Of a stretch of 64,000 nt of DNA, positions 34,013 to 44,788 are shown piece by piece. The stretch is from Selaginella moellendorffii. Its lineage: Eukaryota; Streptophyta; Lycopodiopsida; Selaginellales; Selaginellaceae. A program made the position numbers and the translations under genes. How positions within the stretch are numbered: the stretch's first letter is position 1; each line of letters opens with the position of its first letter. The stretch covers positions 2,691,728-2,755,727 of the forward strand of contig NW_003314272.1 in NCBI RefSeq assembly GCF_000143415.4, given 5' to 3'. The notes below the pieces were generated by a model. The model did not search any database, had not been told where the DNA came from, and saw only the letters and a program-made list of their open reading frames with translations.

Positions 34013-34846
34013 ATGATCGATTGTAGGGCCGCGCCCGCGGCGGTCTTCTTGGCCGTCTTGATCCTGCAGCTCGCAATGCAATTCCTCCACCAGGTGTGTG
34101 GAAATCGCTCTGTTGTTGTGTCTGTCCAATGCGGCGATTGTTTTGCTCCAGGCGAGCAAATCGAGCCAGCAAGAAGCTAGGCTCGTCTCTGAGATAAGGA
34201 GTTTGCTTCGGGAAGCGAATGCCTTGGCAGGGTAAGATCTTTCGCTGCGATTTTTCTTGAGCGGGAATTTTTTATTTTTTTTGTTTCTTGGAGCTCAGGC
34301 CATCGACCTTCGCTCAATCTGCCAAGCTAAGGCGCGCGGCCAATGCGAAAGAGAAGGAGCTCTCGCAGAGTAAGATAAAGGGAATGTGATCGAGTCGCTC
34401 ATACAGTGAAATCGTTTTTTCTACCAGTAAGGATAGAGGCCAAGGGAAAGAATGCGTCGACAAAACTGGTACTCTTCGTCGTGAAGGTATGGAGTGCTTG
34501 CGAAGATTTTGCTTAGCTCCAACACTGCTTTTCAGGCCTGCTTCTACTGCGCTTTTGTCTGGTGGTTTTGGCAAACTCCCGTGGCATCGGTACCAGCGCA
34601 TCTCGTGCAACCCTTTGGTTCGTATCTTGCTTTGCTTACTTTGCTTCGTCACTCTCGGCTTTTGTAGGAAAAGTTTTGAGTTTCCCATCCAAGGTTTCGG
34701 AGGCACAGTCGCTTGTACAGGTCTGGAAAAGTCTGTGGAGAAAGAAATCTAAAACCATTGATGTTTTGCAGATTGGTATTCTCCCCTGGCTTGTGCTAAG
34801 CACACGCGTGAGCTTGTCTATAGCGAACGCTGTTCTATCCAAGTAA
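34013..34846 (+). CDS. GET1: GET1/WRB-like receptor for tail-anchored proteins
   Basis: Seven exons (34013-34093, 34152-34231, 34299-34369, 34428-34486, 34536-34617, 34668-34720, 34772-34846) give 166 residues, the usual size for the CHD5/WRB family. The topology is TM1 (AAVFLAVLILQLAMQFLH, about 9-27), a cytosolic helical hairpin rich in Lys/Glu (LVSEIRSLLREANALAG to NAKEKELSQIRIEAKGKN), TM2 (KLVLFVVKACFYCAFVWWFW) and TM3 (GILPWLVLSTRVSLSIANAVL). GET1 is the ER membrane part of the GET pathway that receives tail-anchored proteins from the GET3 ATPase via the coiled coil. Sequence conservation in this family is low, so the call rests on topology, length and the FVWWFWQTPV block. Confidence 0.75.
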
Positions 34847-34928
34847 CGGTGTCAAGAGGTGTATAAATTTCGGAAGAACATAGAAGAAAAAATCAGCTTT
34901 TCTGATGATCAGCTTACTGGCTTTCGAA

Positions 34929-37751
34929 CTAAAACGCAACGCACTTGTCAGGCTCACCCGTGACGAAGTCCACCACGACAGTCTCAGTGATGTTACACGG
35001 CAGCACATCTTGCCTCAGGCTCGCTCCGGCAGCTTTCAGCCCCTTCAGCGACGCTACCTGGTTGAAGAGGTTGATGACAGGGAGCTTGGAAGCCGACGGT
35101 AGTCTTTGCAGAGGCAGCAGCTTCCAGAAATCGTCCGTCATCAGTGGCACCTCAAAGTCGCTCCTCTTGTGCTCCACAACGTTGTCCGACGAGTTGATGT
35201 GCGCGCCGGGCTCCATATGGTTCGTGGAGAAGCTGGTCTGGTTGGGAAAGTTGGGATACAGGGTCACATATCCTCGCAGGTACATCATATCAATGAGGAA
35301 CTTCTTCCAGGAGGCTTGCCACCCGTTTGTCCGCGAGCGTGGGATCTGCACGGGATTTTGCTTCGCATCTGCCGTGTACCGGGTCCCCATGTAGTGGTAG
35401 AACTCTCGCCAGTGCCGTGGGAAGAAGAGAGCGCCCCAGCTGCAGGGGAGCTGATGCAAGTATGGTGTGTTGGGATGGATCGCCTTGAAGAAGTCAGTGG
35501 CATTCCAGCGTGGTCGCTCCTTCACGACTTCCACAACTCTCGGTGTGTACAGGGAGATGGAGTTGAGCTCGGCCACCTCTGCGGGGCTGTAGTGGTAGAC
35601 GAGGACTGCGTACTTGAGCCACATGAAGTAGAATGGCGAGACTTCGATGTCATCCTCGAGCAGGAGGCCGAAGTCATCGTCCGAGGCCGGATACCAGCTT
35701 TCGCTCACGGCCCGTATGAGTCCGCCTTGGATTATCCTGCGGCGGATGGTGACTTCGCCGTGCGGCCACTCGAAGCTGTGGACGATCTTCAGCGTTTCCG
35801 CGTCGACCGCACTGTCAATGCTGAAAGTTAGATGGATCTCGTCGCCGACGTAGTATGCACTGGCGAGTGCTCCCAGCAGACGCTTCAGCGAGCGCGGTCT
35901 GTTTTGCGTGATGATGCTTATCGAGATTCTCATCGTGTTCCATTCTGTAGGTATAGCAAGTCAGTGAAAGTTCCCGAGAAGCTTAAGACGCTTACGTTGA
36001 AGAGCGGATGTTTTCACGTCGGCTATCCACAGTGCATGTTCGATGGCGCGTCGGGGAAGCTGTAAGACGGTGGTGTTTGCTTGGAAAGCAGCCAAAGTTA
36101 TGGCATCACGGACGTCGGGTAGCAAGTCTGCGACACTGATAATAATCGCCGGTGAGTGAATTTTTATCAAGCCTTTCATGGCTGCGAGGACCTCATGAAA
36201 GACCTGCGTGTTGGAATTTCCAGACGAGACGAAACTGATGTCCAAGTCGAACATCTTGAACCGGCGGTCGTGGCAACTGTTTGACGACCACCCGAGCATG
36301 AGAGCCGCTTCTTCGCAGGGACAGTAAGGTCCTCCCGACACTACGACGTAGGCCTTCTTTCCAGGGATGCTCCGGAAGCGCAGAATAAGTGGAGCCAGGT
36401 CCAGGATCTCTCCCAGGGAATGCGCATAGAAGAAAACGTCACACTGCTGTGGAAACATCGCGGCCCACTGTGTCACGTAGCCGCGGGACAGTGCGCTCCA
36501 CCACTGGCGATCACGGAGCTGGACTATATCCTTGTGGATGACGGTGGTCTCGGAGACGTAAGCCAGGCGGTGCTCGCTATCACCCCAAGTATCTCGGTCG
36601 TCCGGATCGATTGGAACCACGTAAGAATGGACTCCAAGGTACTTTTGCAGCTGGTAACTAACCATCAACGCTCGGGTTAGCCGATGGAATTCACAGGGCA
36701 GAGTTCACCTTAAATGAAGATCTTCTCCGGTGCTGAAAGTCAGTGGGGACTCGAGAAAGAGGGCTTTGACGATGTTCGCTGGAAGGAACCAGGAGCTTGA
36801 CAGGAAATCAACCTGCAGTATTCGGTCAACAATGATTCTATAGGCGGGGTCGGGGATATAGAGTCCGGCTTCCTTGGACCCGGGTTTCCGGTAGCTCGGG
36901 AAGCTGAAGTCCTTTTGCCTGAAGGGAAGGATACGTCCGATGCTTCCGAGAAGTGAATTGTGGTACCGGGCCGTGCCTGCTACGTACGAGAAAATCTCCA
37001 GGACTTTCTTACCGGGGATCATATCATCGTCCAAGATATACACAAAGTTGGCGCCTTCCGCTTGCAAAGCCAGCTGAAACCTTCCGAAGTACTTGAAGTC
37101 GTACGTGGAGGTCATGAAGTGGATCCGGGAATCGTTGTAGGCCTCGACAGTGCTCCTCAGGTGGCTCTCGTTTGGGCTTCCAAACGCAAGCACCCACAAG
37201 CTGTGGAAAGGCAGCGTCTGGCGGAGCAGCGAATCCAGTTGCGAGCACAGTGTTCTCCGCTTGAAGTGGTTAAGGATGACAGTGACCTTGGGCCTGGTCC
37301 GCGACGATGACGACGGCAAGATCATGAGCTCGGACAGTGTCTCGCATCCCCGGGTGGAGTTTTGGAAGGCGACAATCTCCTCGTAGAGCTGCGTCTTGAT
37401 CCGGACCAGGTTGGTATCGTTTGATACTTTCTGCGCGAAGCTGATCTCCTCGTAAACGCACAGGCTCTTCTTCAAATCCTCTTTGCCGCCGCCGAGCTGC
37501 TGCTCCGGGAAGAATTTCTTGGTGAGCTTCGAGCTCCATGCACTCCGCGGCAAGTCCATGGCCGAGGGGATCATAAAGTAGAGCAGGAATGTGGCATACG
37601 CCGCGAACACGAACTGGAGGCATGTCAATCCGGCGGTGACTTTGAAGCTCCTGGCAGCAACCGGCTTGCGAGCTTTACCTTGAAACTCCGCGGCCAGCAA
37701 GCAGCTGTCGATGGTATGCTCTCTCCCGGCGCTAAAGTTTGCTCCAGCCAT
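34929..37751 (-). CDS. Golgi-type protein with two GT2-like glycosyltransferase domains
   Basis: Three minus-strand exons (36709-37751, 35996-36657, 34929-35944) give 906 residues. An N-terminal anchor (AGLTCLQFVFAAYATFLLYFMIP) suggests Golgi type II topology. Domain 1 starts RPKVTVILNHFKRRTLCSQLDSLLRQ, with metal-binding VYILDDDMIPG at about residue 240. Domain 2 starts RISISIITQNRPRSLKRLLGALASA, with GLLLEDDIEVSPF at about residue 665, and WGALFFPRHWREF later. Between them lies a segment (KKAYVVVSGGPYCPCEEAALMLG) of unknown role. Similar large plant proteins are annotated only as glycosyltransferase family 2; donor and acceptor are unknown. Both splices fall at strong GT-AG borders and keep the frame. 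Confidence 0.75.
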
Positions 37752-38382
37752 GGCTCATATCTCCCTTCTTCTCACTAAAAGGGGGAACTTACAGGAGCTT
37801 GCGGAGGAGATCTGCCGGCTTCCTGCATTGCGATTGTTCGAGCTCGCGCGCTTGGCTGCTCGAGTGGCCTCTCCGGATCTTCTCCAAGGCAAGTGATGTC
37901 TGTTACCTAAGGAACGGGACTTTATCGTTATAAAGCGATGGTTTTCATGCAGGGACAAGAAAAGCAAAGCTAAGCAACCAGGCCACAGGCCGGAAGAACA
38001 AAAAAAAATGCGTTTTCTCGTTCTCCCGAGACGGAAGAAGCGGTGGAACACACTTGAGTTGCTCAAAACTGAAGCACAGGCTGCCGTGTATCAGGGGTTT
38101 GGCATTTTACTTCGTGTTTGGTCACGGATCTGACGATTCCATATTGCTTTCGCCTGTGACGCCACAGAGAGAGACGCGTTTGTTCTTGCTCCGGCACTGA
38201 GAGAGACGCGTTTGTTCTTGCTCCGGCACTGAGAGAGACAGAGATGGAGGTCGGGAGCTCGAGTCGCTTGTACGCTCGGAGAAAGAAGGTCGGGGGCTCG
38301 AATCTCGCGCGTGGCAAGTTGGTTGTCGGGGCCGAGACGCTCGGGGGTGGAAGCGAGAAGATGAGATGGTGGTCGACTTTTC
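37752..38382. other. Intergenic, with a 38-bp tandem duplication
   Basis: At about 38166-38240 a unit of about 38 bp (GAGAGAGACGCGTTTGTTCT...CTCCGGCACT) is present twice in direct succession, the second followed by another GAGAGAGA. At 38292-38306 GGGGGCTCGAATCTC is a B-box-like motif without a foldable tRNA. No gene is firmly supported; see the rejected items for an open frame starting at 37750. Confidence 0.5.
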
Positions 38383-39333
38383 ATGGAGGGGGACGTCGCC
38401 GCCGCCGCCGCCGCCACAAACGAGAGCGCGGCACTGGATCTAAGAGCACAAGAGGAGCCGCCGGGGAGGAGCGAAGAGGCGGCGGCGATTGAGCCGGCGG
38501 AATCGGAGATTGATCGTCGGGAGGCGATCGCAGCTCCGACGCTCAAGGCGCCTCCACCATCGCCGGAAGTGGACACGGCCATGGCGGCTGGGGACTCCGA
38601 GAGGCAACCAAAGCAGCATCACCACCACCACCTTCGATCCGGATCCGCCAAGAACATGGCCCGGCACTCGGTGCTGGAGCGGTCGCTCTCGTCCACAATG
38701 GCGGAGGTGGCGCCGCCGGATCCAAAGAGGTCGAGGGGCGCGGCGGTGGAGGAGCCCGAGGAGGAGGAGGCGGAGGGGCGGCGGAGCAAGTGCTCGACGT
38801 GGAAGCGGCGGTCGTGCAAATGCCTGGTGGCGTTCGCGGGCGACTGCGCGGCGCTGTGCTGCTGCCCGTGCACCATCCTCCACCTGGTGGCGCTCATCTG
38901 CATCCGGCTGCCGCTCACGCTGCTCTACGGCGCGTGCTCGAGGCTGCTGAGGCGGCGGGGCTGGCGGAGGAGCTGGCGGAGCGAGCGCAAGAGGAGGGCG
39001 TCGTCGTCGGCGTTTTCAGCTGACATTGGCGAGACCGTTGTGGCCGTCGCCGCCGCCGCCGCCGCCAAGCTTGGCGGAGGAGGAGAGAACCACCACCACC
39101 ACCGGAGATCTTCCTTCAGTGCGTGGCCTTTCGGCGAGCCGCTGGTGATCGACTTCCCGCCATACCCCGGCGGGTTTGGCGACGCGCGGCACTGGAGCTT
39201 CTTCGACTCGGGCTCCGACGGTAGCTCCGGGTCGCCCAAGAAATCCCACTCCGCAAACGCCCAGCCTTGGGATCCACAGCAACACCGCCACAAACAACAA
39301 CAAGAAGATCATCAACTCCAACAAGAACAATAG
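38383..39333 (+). CDS. Conserved plant protein with Cys-rich hydrophobic core
   Basis: A single exon encodes 316 residues. The conserved core is at about 143-190: CKCLVAFAGDCAALCCCPCTILHLVALICIRLPLTLL, a cysteine cluster running into a hydrophobic segment and then a very basic RRRGWRRSWRSERKRR. This block is found in an uncharacterised plant family (for example the Arabidopsis At3g11690/At5g06380 type). The Cys cluster next to a hydrophobic stretch could be palmitoylated or membrane-associated, which is inference. The flanks are low-complexity (Ala, His, Glu and Gln runs). The C-terminal part holds PLVIDFPPYPGGFGDARHWSFFDSGSDGSSGSP, which looks like a second conserved motif. Function unknown. 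Confidence 0.65.
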   Translation: MEGDVAAAAAATNESAALDLRAQEEPPGRSEEAAAIEPAESEIDRREAIAAPTLKAPPPSPEVDTAMAAGDSERQPKQHHHHHLRSGSAKNMARHSVLERSLSSTMAEVAPPDPKRSRGAAVEEPEEEEAEGRRSKCSTWKRRSCKCLVAFAGDCAALCCCPCTILHLVALICIRLPLTLLYGACSRLLRRRGWRRSWRSERKRRASSSAFSADIGETVVAVAAAAAAKLGGGGENHHHHRRSSFSAWPFGEPLVIDFPPYPGGFGDARHWSFFDSGSDGSSGSPKKSHSANAQPWDPQQHRHKQQQEDHQLQQEQ

Positions 39334-40263
39334 TCGCAACTAAACGACTAAAAACCCCTCATACCAAAAAAAAGCTCACAGCCATCAACTAATTTTTCTC
39401 ATGGCCCGGGAGTCAAATGCATTTGTTATTGCTTGAAGTCAATCCAGGAGAATCTTTTGATTTGAATATGCCTGCCTACGTAGCTACGCTAGGCCTACAA
39501 CGCGTAGCTGGCGGCCTATACATTTATCAACAAAGAAATACAGCAAGCAGATCAGGGTTATAGTCTCTGGAACATGTGCATGTGCATGCGCATGGCCATG
39601 CACGCACTTTTCCAGACATTAATTTGAAAGCTGACACAATTGCCCACCTTCTTGCCGCAAAAACTAAACCAAAACTAAACCTTACGTGCATGGCGGCATA
39701 TTCCGCTCCAATTAGGTGGCCCGGTAACAAAATTTTACCCCCGCTTGCATTCGCCAGGGCCTCGGCAAATTGTGGTGGCCGTGCAGTGGGTTATAAAATC
39801 TTGGCCCCCTGGACTGGATGGGCCACAGGGCAGCTGTACGGCCTGGCGAGCGCGACGCGTACGGCACGTAGTACCCCGTGTGTTTTTCTTTCCTTGCTTG
39901 TTTTTGGCATTTCTTTCTTGTTATCTTTTTTGTTGATTGGCCACTCATGACAAATTTGAGGGAACCCTCTCGCCAACATTATGGGGCCATCCCAAGAAGA
40001 AAAAAAGAATGGATTTGCCTGGGCCGTACAGAGCCACAATGGGGGACGTACAGCGGGCCCCTTCTTTAATGACGGGGCCGCCCCGATGACCTTTTACTAC
40101 ATTGGCATGGTTTTTTTTTTTTTCCCTGTTTGTGTACCAAAATGCCGCTAACTAAATGTAGCGCCGTTCCGTTAAAAAAAGAGAAGACCTCCTTTCTTTC
40201 TTGCGCGCCTCTCTCTCGGTCTCTCGCTCTCTCTCTCTCTCGATCGATTCGAGTCTTCCCTGC
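39334..40263. other. Intergenic, upstream of MIR166
   Basis: No gene is supported. A run of CATG/CATGCGCATGGCCATGCA motifs lies at about 39570-39602. CT-rich tracts (about 40207-40240) precede the MIR166 TATA box. As the 5' flank of a conserved microRNA gene, this region is the likely promoter. Confidence 0.4.
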
Positions 40264-40270
40264 TATAAAA
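40264..40270 (+). promoter_or_regulatory. TATA box of the MIR166 transcript
   Basis: TATAAAA in the context GCTATAAAATAAGAG; transcription would begin near 40295, about 300 bp before the hairpin. A (CT)n leader follows at 40342-40370. Confidence 0.6.
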
Positions 40271-40336
40271 TAAGAGCCCATTCTTTGGAAACCCTCCGTT
40301 CGCTTCTTCTTCTTCTTCTTTCTTCGTTCTTCTTCG

Positions 40337-40341
<5 letters not shown>

Positions 40342-40370
<29 letters not shown>
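40342..40370. repeat. (CT)n microsatellite
   Basis: An uninterrupted CT dinucleotide tract of 29 bases, located in the predicted 5' part of the primary MIR166 transcript. Confidence 0.9.
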
Positions 40371-40374
<4 letters not shown>

Positions 40375-40589
40375 GGAGAAGGCATGGGGGTTCTTGCTCG
40401 ATTGCCAGCAGCATGCCAAGATTGTCCTGGCCGCGATTCAAAATTCGGCAGCGCGGGCTGTGAGATTCACACCCAATTCTTGTCTTTCCGTTTTGTCGCT
40501 CCTCGATGGTTGGGTTTTCTCTTTTCCCTCCCTACTAATCAATCCCTTCCTCCTTGAGTTCACGTGTGAGAGGATGAGATCGATTGCGG

Positions 40590-40735
40590 AGCAAGTCCTG
40601 GATGTGGGGATTGTTGCCTGGCTCGAGGGAGGCATTCCTTTGATCTTTTCTCTCCTGGGAAGTACTCCAGAAGAACTGTGCCAGAAATGTGCGCTCTCGG
40701 ACCAGGCTTCATTCCCCTCATCTGAGATTGCACCA
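40590..40735 (+). ncRNA. MIR166: MIR166 precursor hairpin
   Basis: The 21 bases at 40697-40717 (starting TCGGACCAGGCTTC and ending TTCCCC) equal the canonical plant miR166. The opposite arm at 40608-40628 (starting GGATTGTTGCC, ending CTCGAGG) pairs with it and matches known miR166* forms, with the expected 2-nt offset. The lower stem continues (GATGTGGGG at 40601-40609 with CCCCTCATC at 40714-40722), and the loop of about 68 nt spans 40629-40696. miR166 cleaves mRNAs of class III HD-ZIP transcription factors and so sets leaf and vascular polarity; it is conserved in mosses, lycophytes and seed plants. A TATA box lies 333 bp before the stem. A GTAAGT donor at 40800-40805 suggests the primary transcript is spliced downstream of the hairpin. 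Confidence 0.95.
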
Positions 40736-43700
40736 TTCACTCTCGCCTTCGTCGTCGACTACGCGCTCTCTCTCTCTCGAATCCATGCATCCATGCAGGT
40801 AAGTTTGTCAACAAAACTGTAGCATTTGAAATAGATCTGTGAGCTGCACAGAGTTGCAGGGAGAACTCTAGTTTCTTCGTTTGTTGTCTACAGCATGGTT
40901 TCGTGATAGCTCTTGACTTCCTTCACCACGGACAAGACTTTTTCGTTCTGATCTGTCGTGATCATGGTGGGAAAGCTTTCGTTACCACGTAGAATTGTAG
41001 TATGTACTTCTCCTGAGATCAGTGACTTTTCATCCGAAACAACAATAAGATCTGGTTCCCGAAGCATAGCGTCGTGAAGTGCACGTTGTTTGGCCTCGGG
41101 AGCTCCACTTCTTTCGTGATTCGTGATCGATCTACGACTGCATCACAAGTCAACTCGGAGCTGGGTGTTTTGGTTTTCGCAATGCTGCGCACCGCAGCAA
41201 TTCCGCAAGGCTTTTTTCCTAAAAAATCTCGGCATTGCGGTGCACAGATTCCTTCAAGGAACGGCCAAAGCAAAACCAACACAACGACAGGCAAATGCTC
41301 ATCGAAGTTTCGAAGTTGCCGTTCTAAATCAGCTTCTCTTATTATTTTTATTATTATGATTATTATAGGCAGTCCTGGACAAGTCCCATTCTGTCCTTGT
41401 GTTCTGCTTATAATCGTTGCGTAACAAGTTGTGAAATTGTAGAAATATAAAATGCAAGCACCACCGCATAATAACTAATCTACAAACGCAACGCTCTCGC
41501 GAATTGATAAATCCCATGCTCTTGGCTGGCATGACAATAGCATCTCTGTGCCCGGTGATTTGATTCACTTCCTCCCCCTCCATTGCAAACTTCAATGCAG
41601 GAAGATCGCAGGAGAAAGCAGCAATAGTAAAAAACTATACAAAGAGACAAGGTCTACGTATGAGGGTACTGTGCAAGCTGCCGCTTTGCAAATGAGAGAG
41701 CAATTGGCACCCCTTGGGTTTTGCACCGCCCCTTTGTTTTCTCTCTTGTTTTCACTCTACAGATCCCAGTGCTTCCATAGTGTTTTTTGCCTCTTTGCGC
41801 TTGTCTCTCTATCTGCTCTCATAAGTCTTTCTGCTGCTCTTGTTTGCTGCTTTCTGCTGCCGCTGCTGCTGCTGCTGCTGTTGCTGATTCTGATTTCTGA
41901 CCTGTGTGATATAATAAAAGTTGACAGAAGTGTTGTATGCGAGTGTGTGTAGGTGTTTTTATGTGTGTGTGCAAGCAAGAAAGCACGTCTCTTTCACGAC
42001 ATTAATCGGAGATTCCAGAAGCCGAAGCTGTTGCTGCGCTCCTCGCTTGCTGCTGTTGCTGCTCCGAGGACGACTCCCCCTGGCAACTGTTGTAAGCATG
42101 GCGACGTGGTAGTTACAATGCCATTGGGACAAGGATTAAAACCAACTCAGGAAAGGATCAGAGAGAAAGCTAGTTCAGCACATGAGATTTGAACCAAGCT
42201 GCGAGCTGCGACCGATCCCCTTCTAAACCGTGGCCATCTCTTTCCAGCGCCATTAACTCGTCTTGACCACGAGAGACTTCCAAGGCCGCTTGCAAGCACG
42301 TCTTAGATGTTTCCCTGCGCGCTTTTCATTACACATATAATTGAGAAAACGTGGCTGAGAAGCGCACAGCTGATATTGACTGGTTTGTTTTTCTTCCTCT
42401 TTTTGTAATATATACACCATTGTCATCTAGAATAATTTTTTTAGATCCTCTCAAGGTTCGCCATATCTCTCTCGAGAATGCTCCATAACAGGCGCCACCA
42501 GCACGCAGTAGACAGGCAGACAGACAAGGAGGTATCGAAACTAGCTGGCTGACTTACGATTAACGAGGCGAGTTCTCTCTCTCTCTGTGCTTTCGTCGTC
42601 GCCTCCATGAAATCGAAATCTATAATCTAATCTAGATACATCTATATAATAGATAAAGAAGAAAGTTCACGGCTCATGAATACACTAAAGCGGAAGCTGG
42701 AGATGGGGTTTTTAAATGCGCTGGTTTGACTCTAAGAAAGAGATTACCCCTTGCTCGCTTGGTTGGAATCGATTTGGGGCGGAGCGAAAGCGACCTCAGC
42801 AGTAGCAGCAGCAGCAGCAGCAGCAGCAAAAGCTGCTTGCAACAAATACTACTGTTGCGAGCGCTGTACGTGGCTTTCATGGCCAATGGTGGCGGTAATG
42901 TCACTCGGAAACGATAACTTAGCCCAGCCATGGTGCTGCGCTGTGCGCTGCATACTGCACGGTATACAGCCACCCACGGCTGCATTTGCTTCTGAACGAA
43001 ATACATAGCTATTCATTCAATAAATCTAGATAGTATACTACTAGTAGTAGTACGTAGCCTTTTACCCGTGCTGCTTTCTTTAAATCCTGGCCTTGTGCTT
43101 TCTCTGCCTGGCGCAAGAACAACCTGAATTCCTACTTCGGAAAAGTTAGCGTAATGGCAGCTGACCCTTGACTGGATTCCTTGTCGCAAGTACAACCATT
43201 ATATGTTAAGCTTGAGTCGGTGATCATATGCGGTTCGATCAGATCAAAGCAAGCTCACACTTCTTTCCTTTTGATCCTTGAATTAGTTCGTATTTGCTTG
43301 GAGATGTTTGAGGAGTACCATGTACAAAGGTCCAAAGTTACGAGGCCTCGGCTCTTTTGGCAAACCGTTATTGAGGAAGGCTATGTCGTTGTCGGCAATG
43401 GCGAGGCGGAGGGAGCCCGTGGAGAATCATCGCAGCAAGTAGCCTAGCAAGTGGCGTTTTATAGTTGATCGATCAGCGGAGTTGGACTGGGGCATTGAAG
43501 GGGAAATAGCAAGTACGATTCGATTCAAACAACAACTAAAAATCTGTCGATCCCGTGCAACGACGTTCAAACGGATGAAATCCTCGGAACAAGACCTTTT
43601 CTCCAGTCAAGGCAACACATGCAAAATATTTGAGAGTACAGGAAAACGGTATTTGCTCTCTTAAGCAAGAAAGTGTAAACTTAAGATGTAGATTTTTTAC

Positions 43701-43777
43701 TTATATAATGTAATAACAAAGAATGAAATATAGTAAGAAATTCAATTTTTTTCAAAAGCTAATATAATTTGTTAATT
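40736..43777. other. Intergenic region with microsatellites and a compact hairpin
   Basis: No protein gene is supported in these 3 kb. Open frames here lack domains. Visible structure: a 63-nt hairpin at 41185-41247 (listed separately), a CTG-rich tract at about 41855-41888, TG-rich sequence at about 41940-41971, an (AGC)n tract at 42804-42828 and a CTAGTAG repeat at about 43038-43054. The first part is probably the rest of the MIR166 transcript. Confidence 0.45.
41185..41247. repeat. Compact 63-nt hairpin
   Basis: CTGCGCACCGC (41185-41195) pairs with GCGGTGCACAG (41237-41247) with one mismatch. After a small bulge AATTCCG pairs with CGGCATT with one mismatch, and TTTTTT faces AAAAAA across a CCT loop. 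It may be a short fold-back element or a young small-RNA precursor; no known microRNA sequence is recognised in it. Confidence 0.5.
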
Positions 43778-44740
43778 TTACAATACTTTTTTAATTTGCT
43801 TCATGAATTCCTTAGTTAAGAGTGTGTACGTGTGTTCAGTTGGGTGTATTATATCCCAGAAGACATAATCACTTGGATTCTTGCACAACCCACTAAATGT
43901 GTTCTTTTGTGAAAGGCAGTTGGGGCAACAACCACCAGCTTTCTGAAATCCAAACCTCTTTGGATTCTCCACATATGATTTAATCAAAGAGTAACCATCC
44001 ACAAATGCTCCTTTCATCCCTGGAAACTTCTTTGCCACCCCCAAAACAATCTCCCGGGCTTGTATATTGAATTCTTCCACCAGATTGTTAATCTCACTCA
44101 CACATCTCCCTCCCGAAGTCACAATAGGCGAACATCCTAGTGCCCCAACACTAGAGTAGATAATCTTCCGAAATCCATGATTGTACAGTTTTTGTAAGCC
44201 CTTCTCAAGTGATATTAACATTGCTTTCAAGTCAACATTAGCGATGTCTTGAAGATTTGCTGCAATATCGTTCCCACCAGAAGATATCACAACCACAAAT
44301 TCATTGAGATTGAGATTCTTCTTGGAGAGCTGCGTGAGCTGCTTTAGCTGCTCGTTAAACGACACAACGCCCCAGTCCGAGTGAGTCGAGTCAAGTAAAC
44401 CACTGCCGTCTGAAGCAAAGTTGATGCTTAGTGGAAGTTGCCTCCCAGCTTTCAAGCCCAGGAATGGTCTTGAAAAGGGCAAACCTATCGCCTTGTTTAT
44501 CAGATCTGGAATTATAAACCCATCGCTACACCTCCCGGATGGCTTGCTAAACCTCGTCTCCCCATATGGCACAAAATCACAGCGCGAAACTGAATTCTTC
44601 ACGTATTTGTTTGTGCCCACGTCGAAGATTGAATCACCCATGTAGATAGTCCCGAGTTGAGGAATCGACCTCCCATACACGCACACGCAGAGAGCCAAGA
44701 TCGCAACCACGAACACTAAGATCCTCGACCACTTCGTCAT
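43778..44740 (-). CDS. GDSL esterase/lipase
   Basis: A single exon encodes 320 residues. A signal peptide (ILVFVVAILALCVCVYG, about 7-24) marks it as secreted. GDSL family blocks are in order: block I IYMGDSIFDVG with the catalytic Ser, the block II Gly in NFASDGSGLLD, block III VVISSGGNDIAAN with the oxyanion Asn, and block V FWDIIHPTEHTY with the catalytic Asp and His. Plant enzymes of this type hydrolyse lipid or cutin-related esters; the substrate is unknown. The usual plant GDSL genes have several introns, whereas this one has none. It is visibly more AT-rich in its third positions than neighbouring genes. A TATATAAA box sits about 40 bp upstream (44781-44788, minus strand). Confidence 0.9.
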   Translation of the reverse strand: MTKWSRILVFVVAILALCVCVYGRSIPQLGTIYMGDSIFDVGTNKYVKNSVSRCDFVPYGETRFSKPSGRCSDGFIIPDLINKAIGLPFSRPFLGLKAGRQLPLSINFASDGSGLLDSTHSDWGVVSFNEQLKQLTQLSKKNLNLNEFVVVISSGGNDIAANLQDIANVDLKAMLISLEKGLQKLYNHGFRKIIYSSVGALGCSPIVTSGGRCVSEINNLVEEFNIQAREIVLGVAKKFPGMKGAFVDGYSLIKSYVENPKRFGFQKAGGCCPNCLSQKNTFSGLCKNPSDYVFWDIIHPTEHTYTLLTKEFMKQIKKVL

Positions 44741-44780
44741 TTCGCCAAAACCTTATGGCAAAACCTAATGCACAAGCTAA

Positions 44781-44788
44781 TTTATATA
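44781..44788 (-). promoter_or_regulatory. TATA box of the GDSL gene
   Basis: On the minus strand the sequence reads TATATAAA, 41 bp before the start codon. Confidence 0.5.

Noticed and set aside
37750-38200. Open frame MAHISLLLTKRGNLQELAEEICRL..., extendable with a GC-AG intron to 128 residues
   Set aside because: Its ATG overlaps the start codon of the divergent glycosyltransferase gene, no domain is recognised, and the second exon is Lys/Arg-rich without pattern and runs into the tandem duplication at 38166.
40381-40822. Open frames overlapping the MIR166 hairpin
   Set aside because: The sequence conservation follows the hairpin arms, not codons, and the frames have no domain.
41100-42200. 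Search for a second conserved microRNA (miR156, 159, 160, 171, 319, 390, 396, 408, 535) near MIR166
   Set aside because: No mature sequence of these families was found by eye; a TTGACAGAAG at about 41920 departs from miR156 after ten bases.
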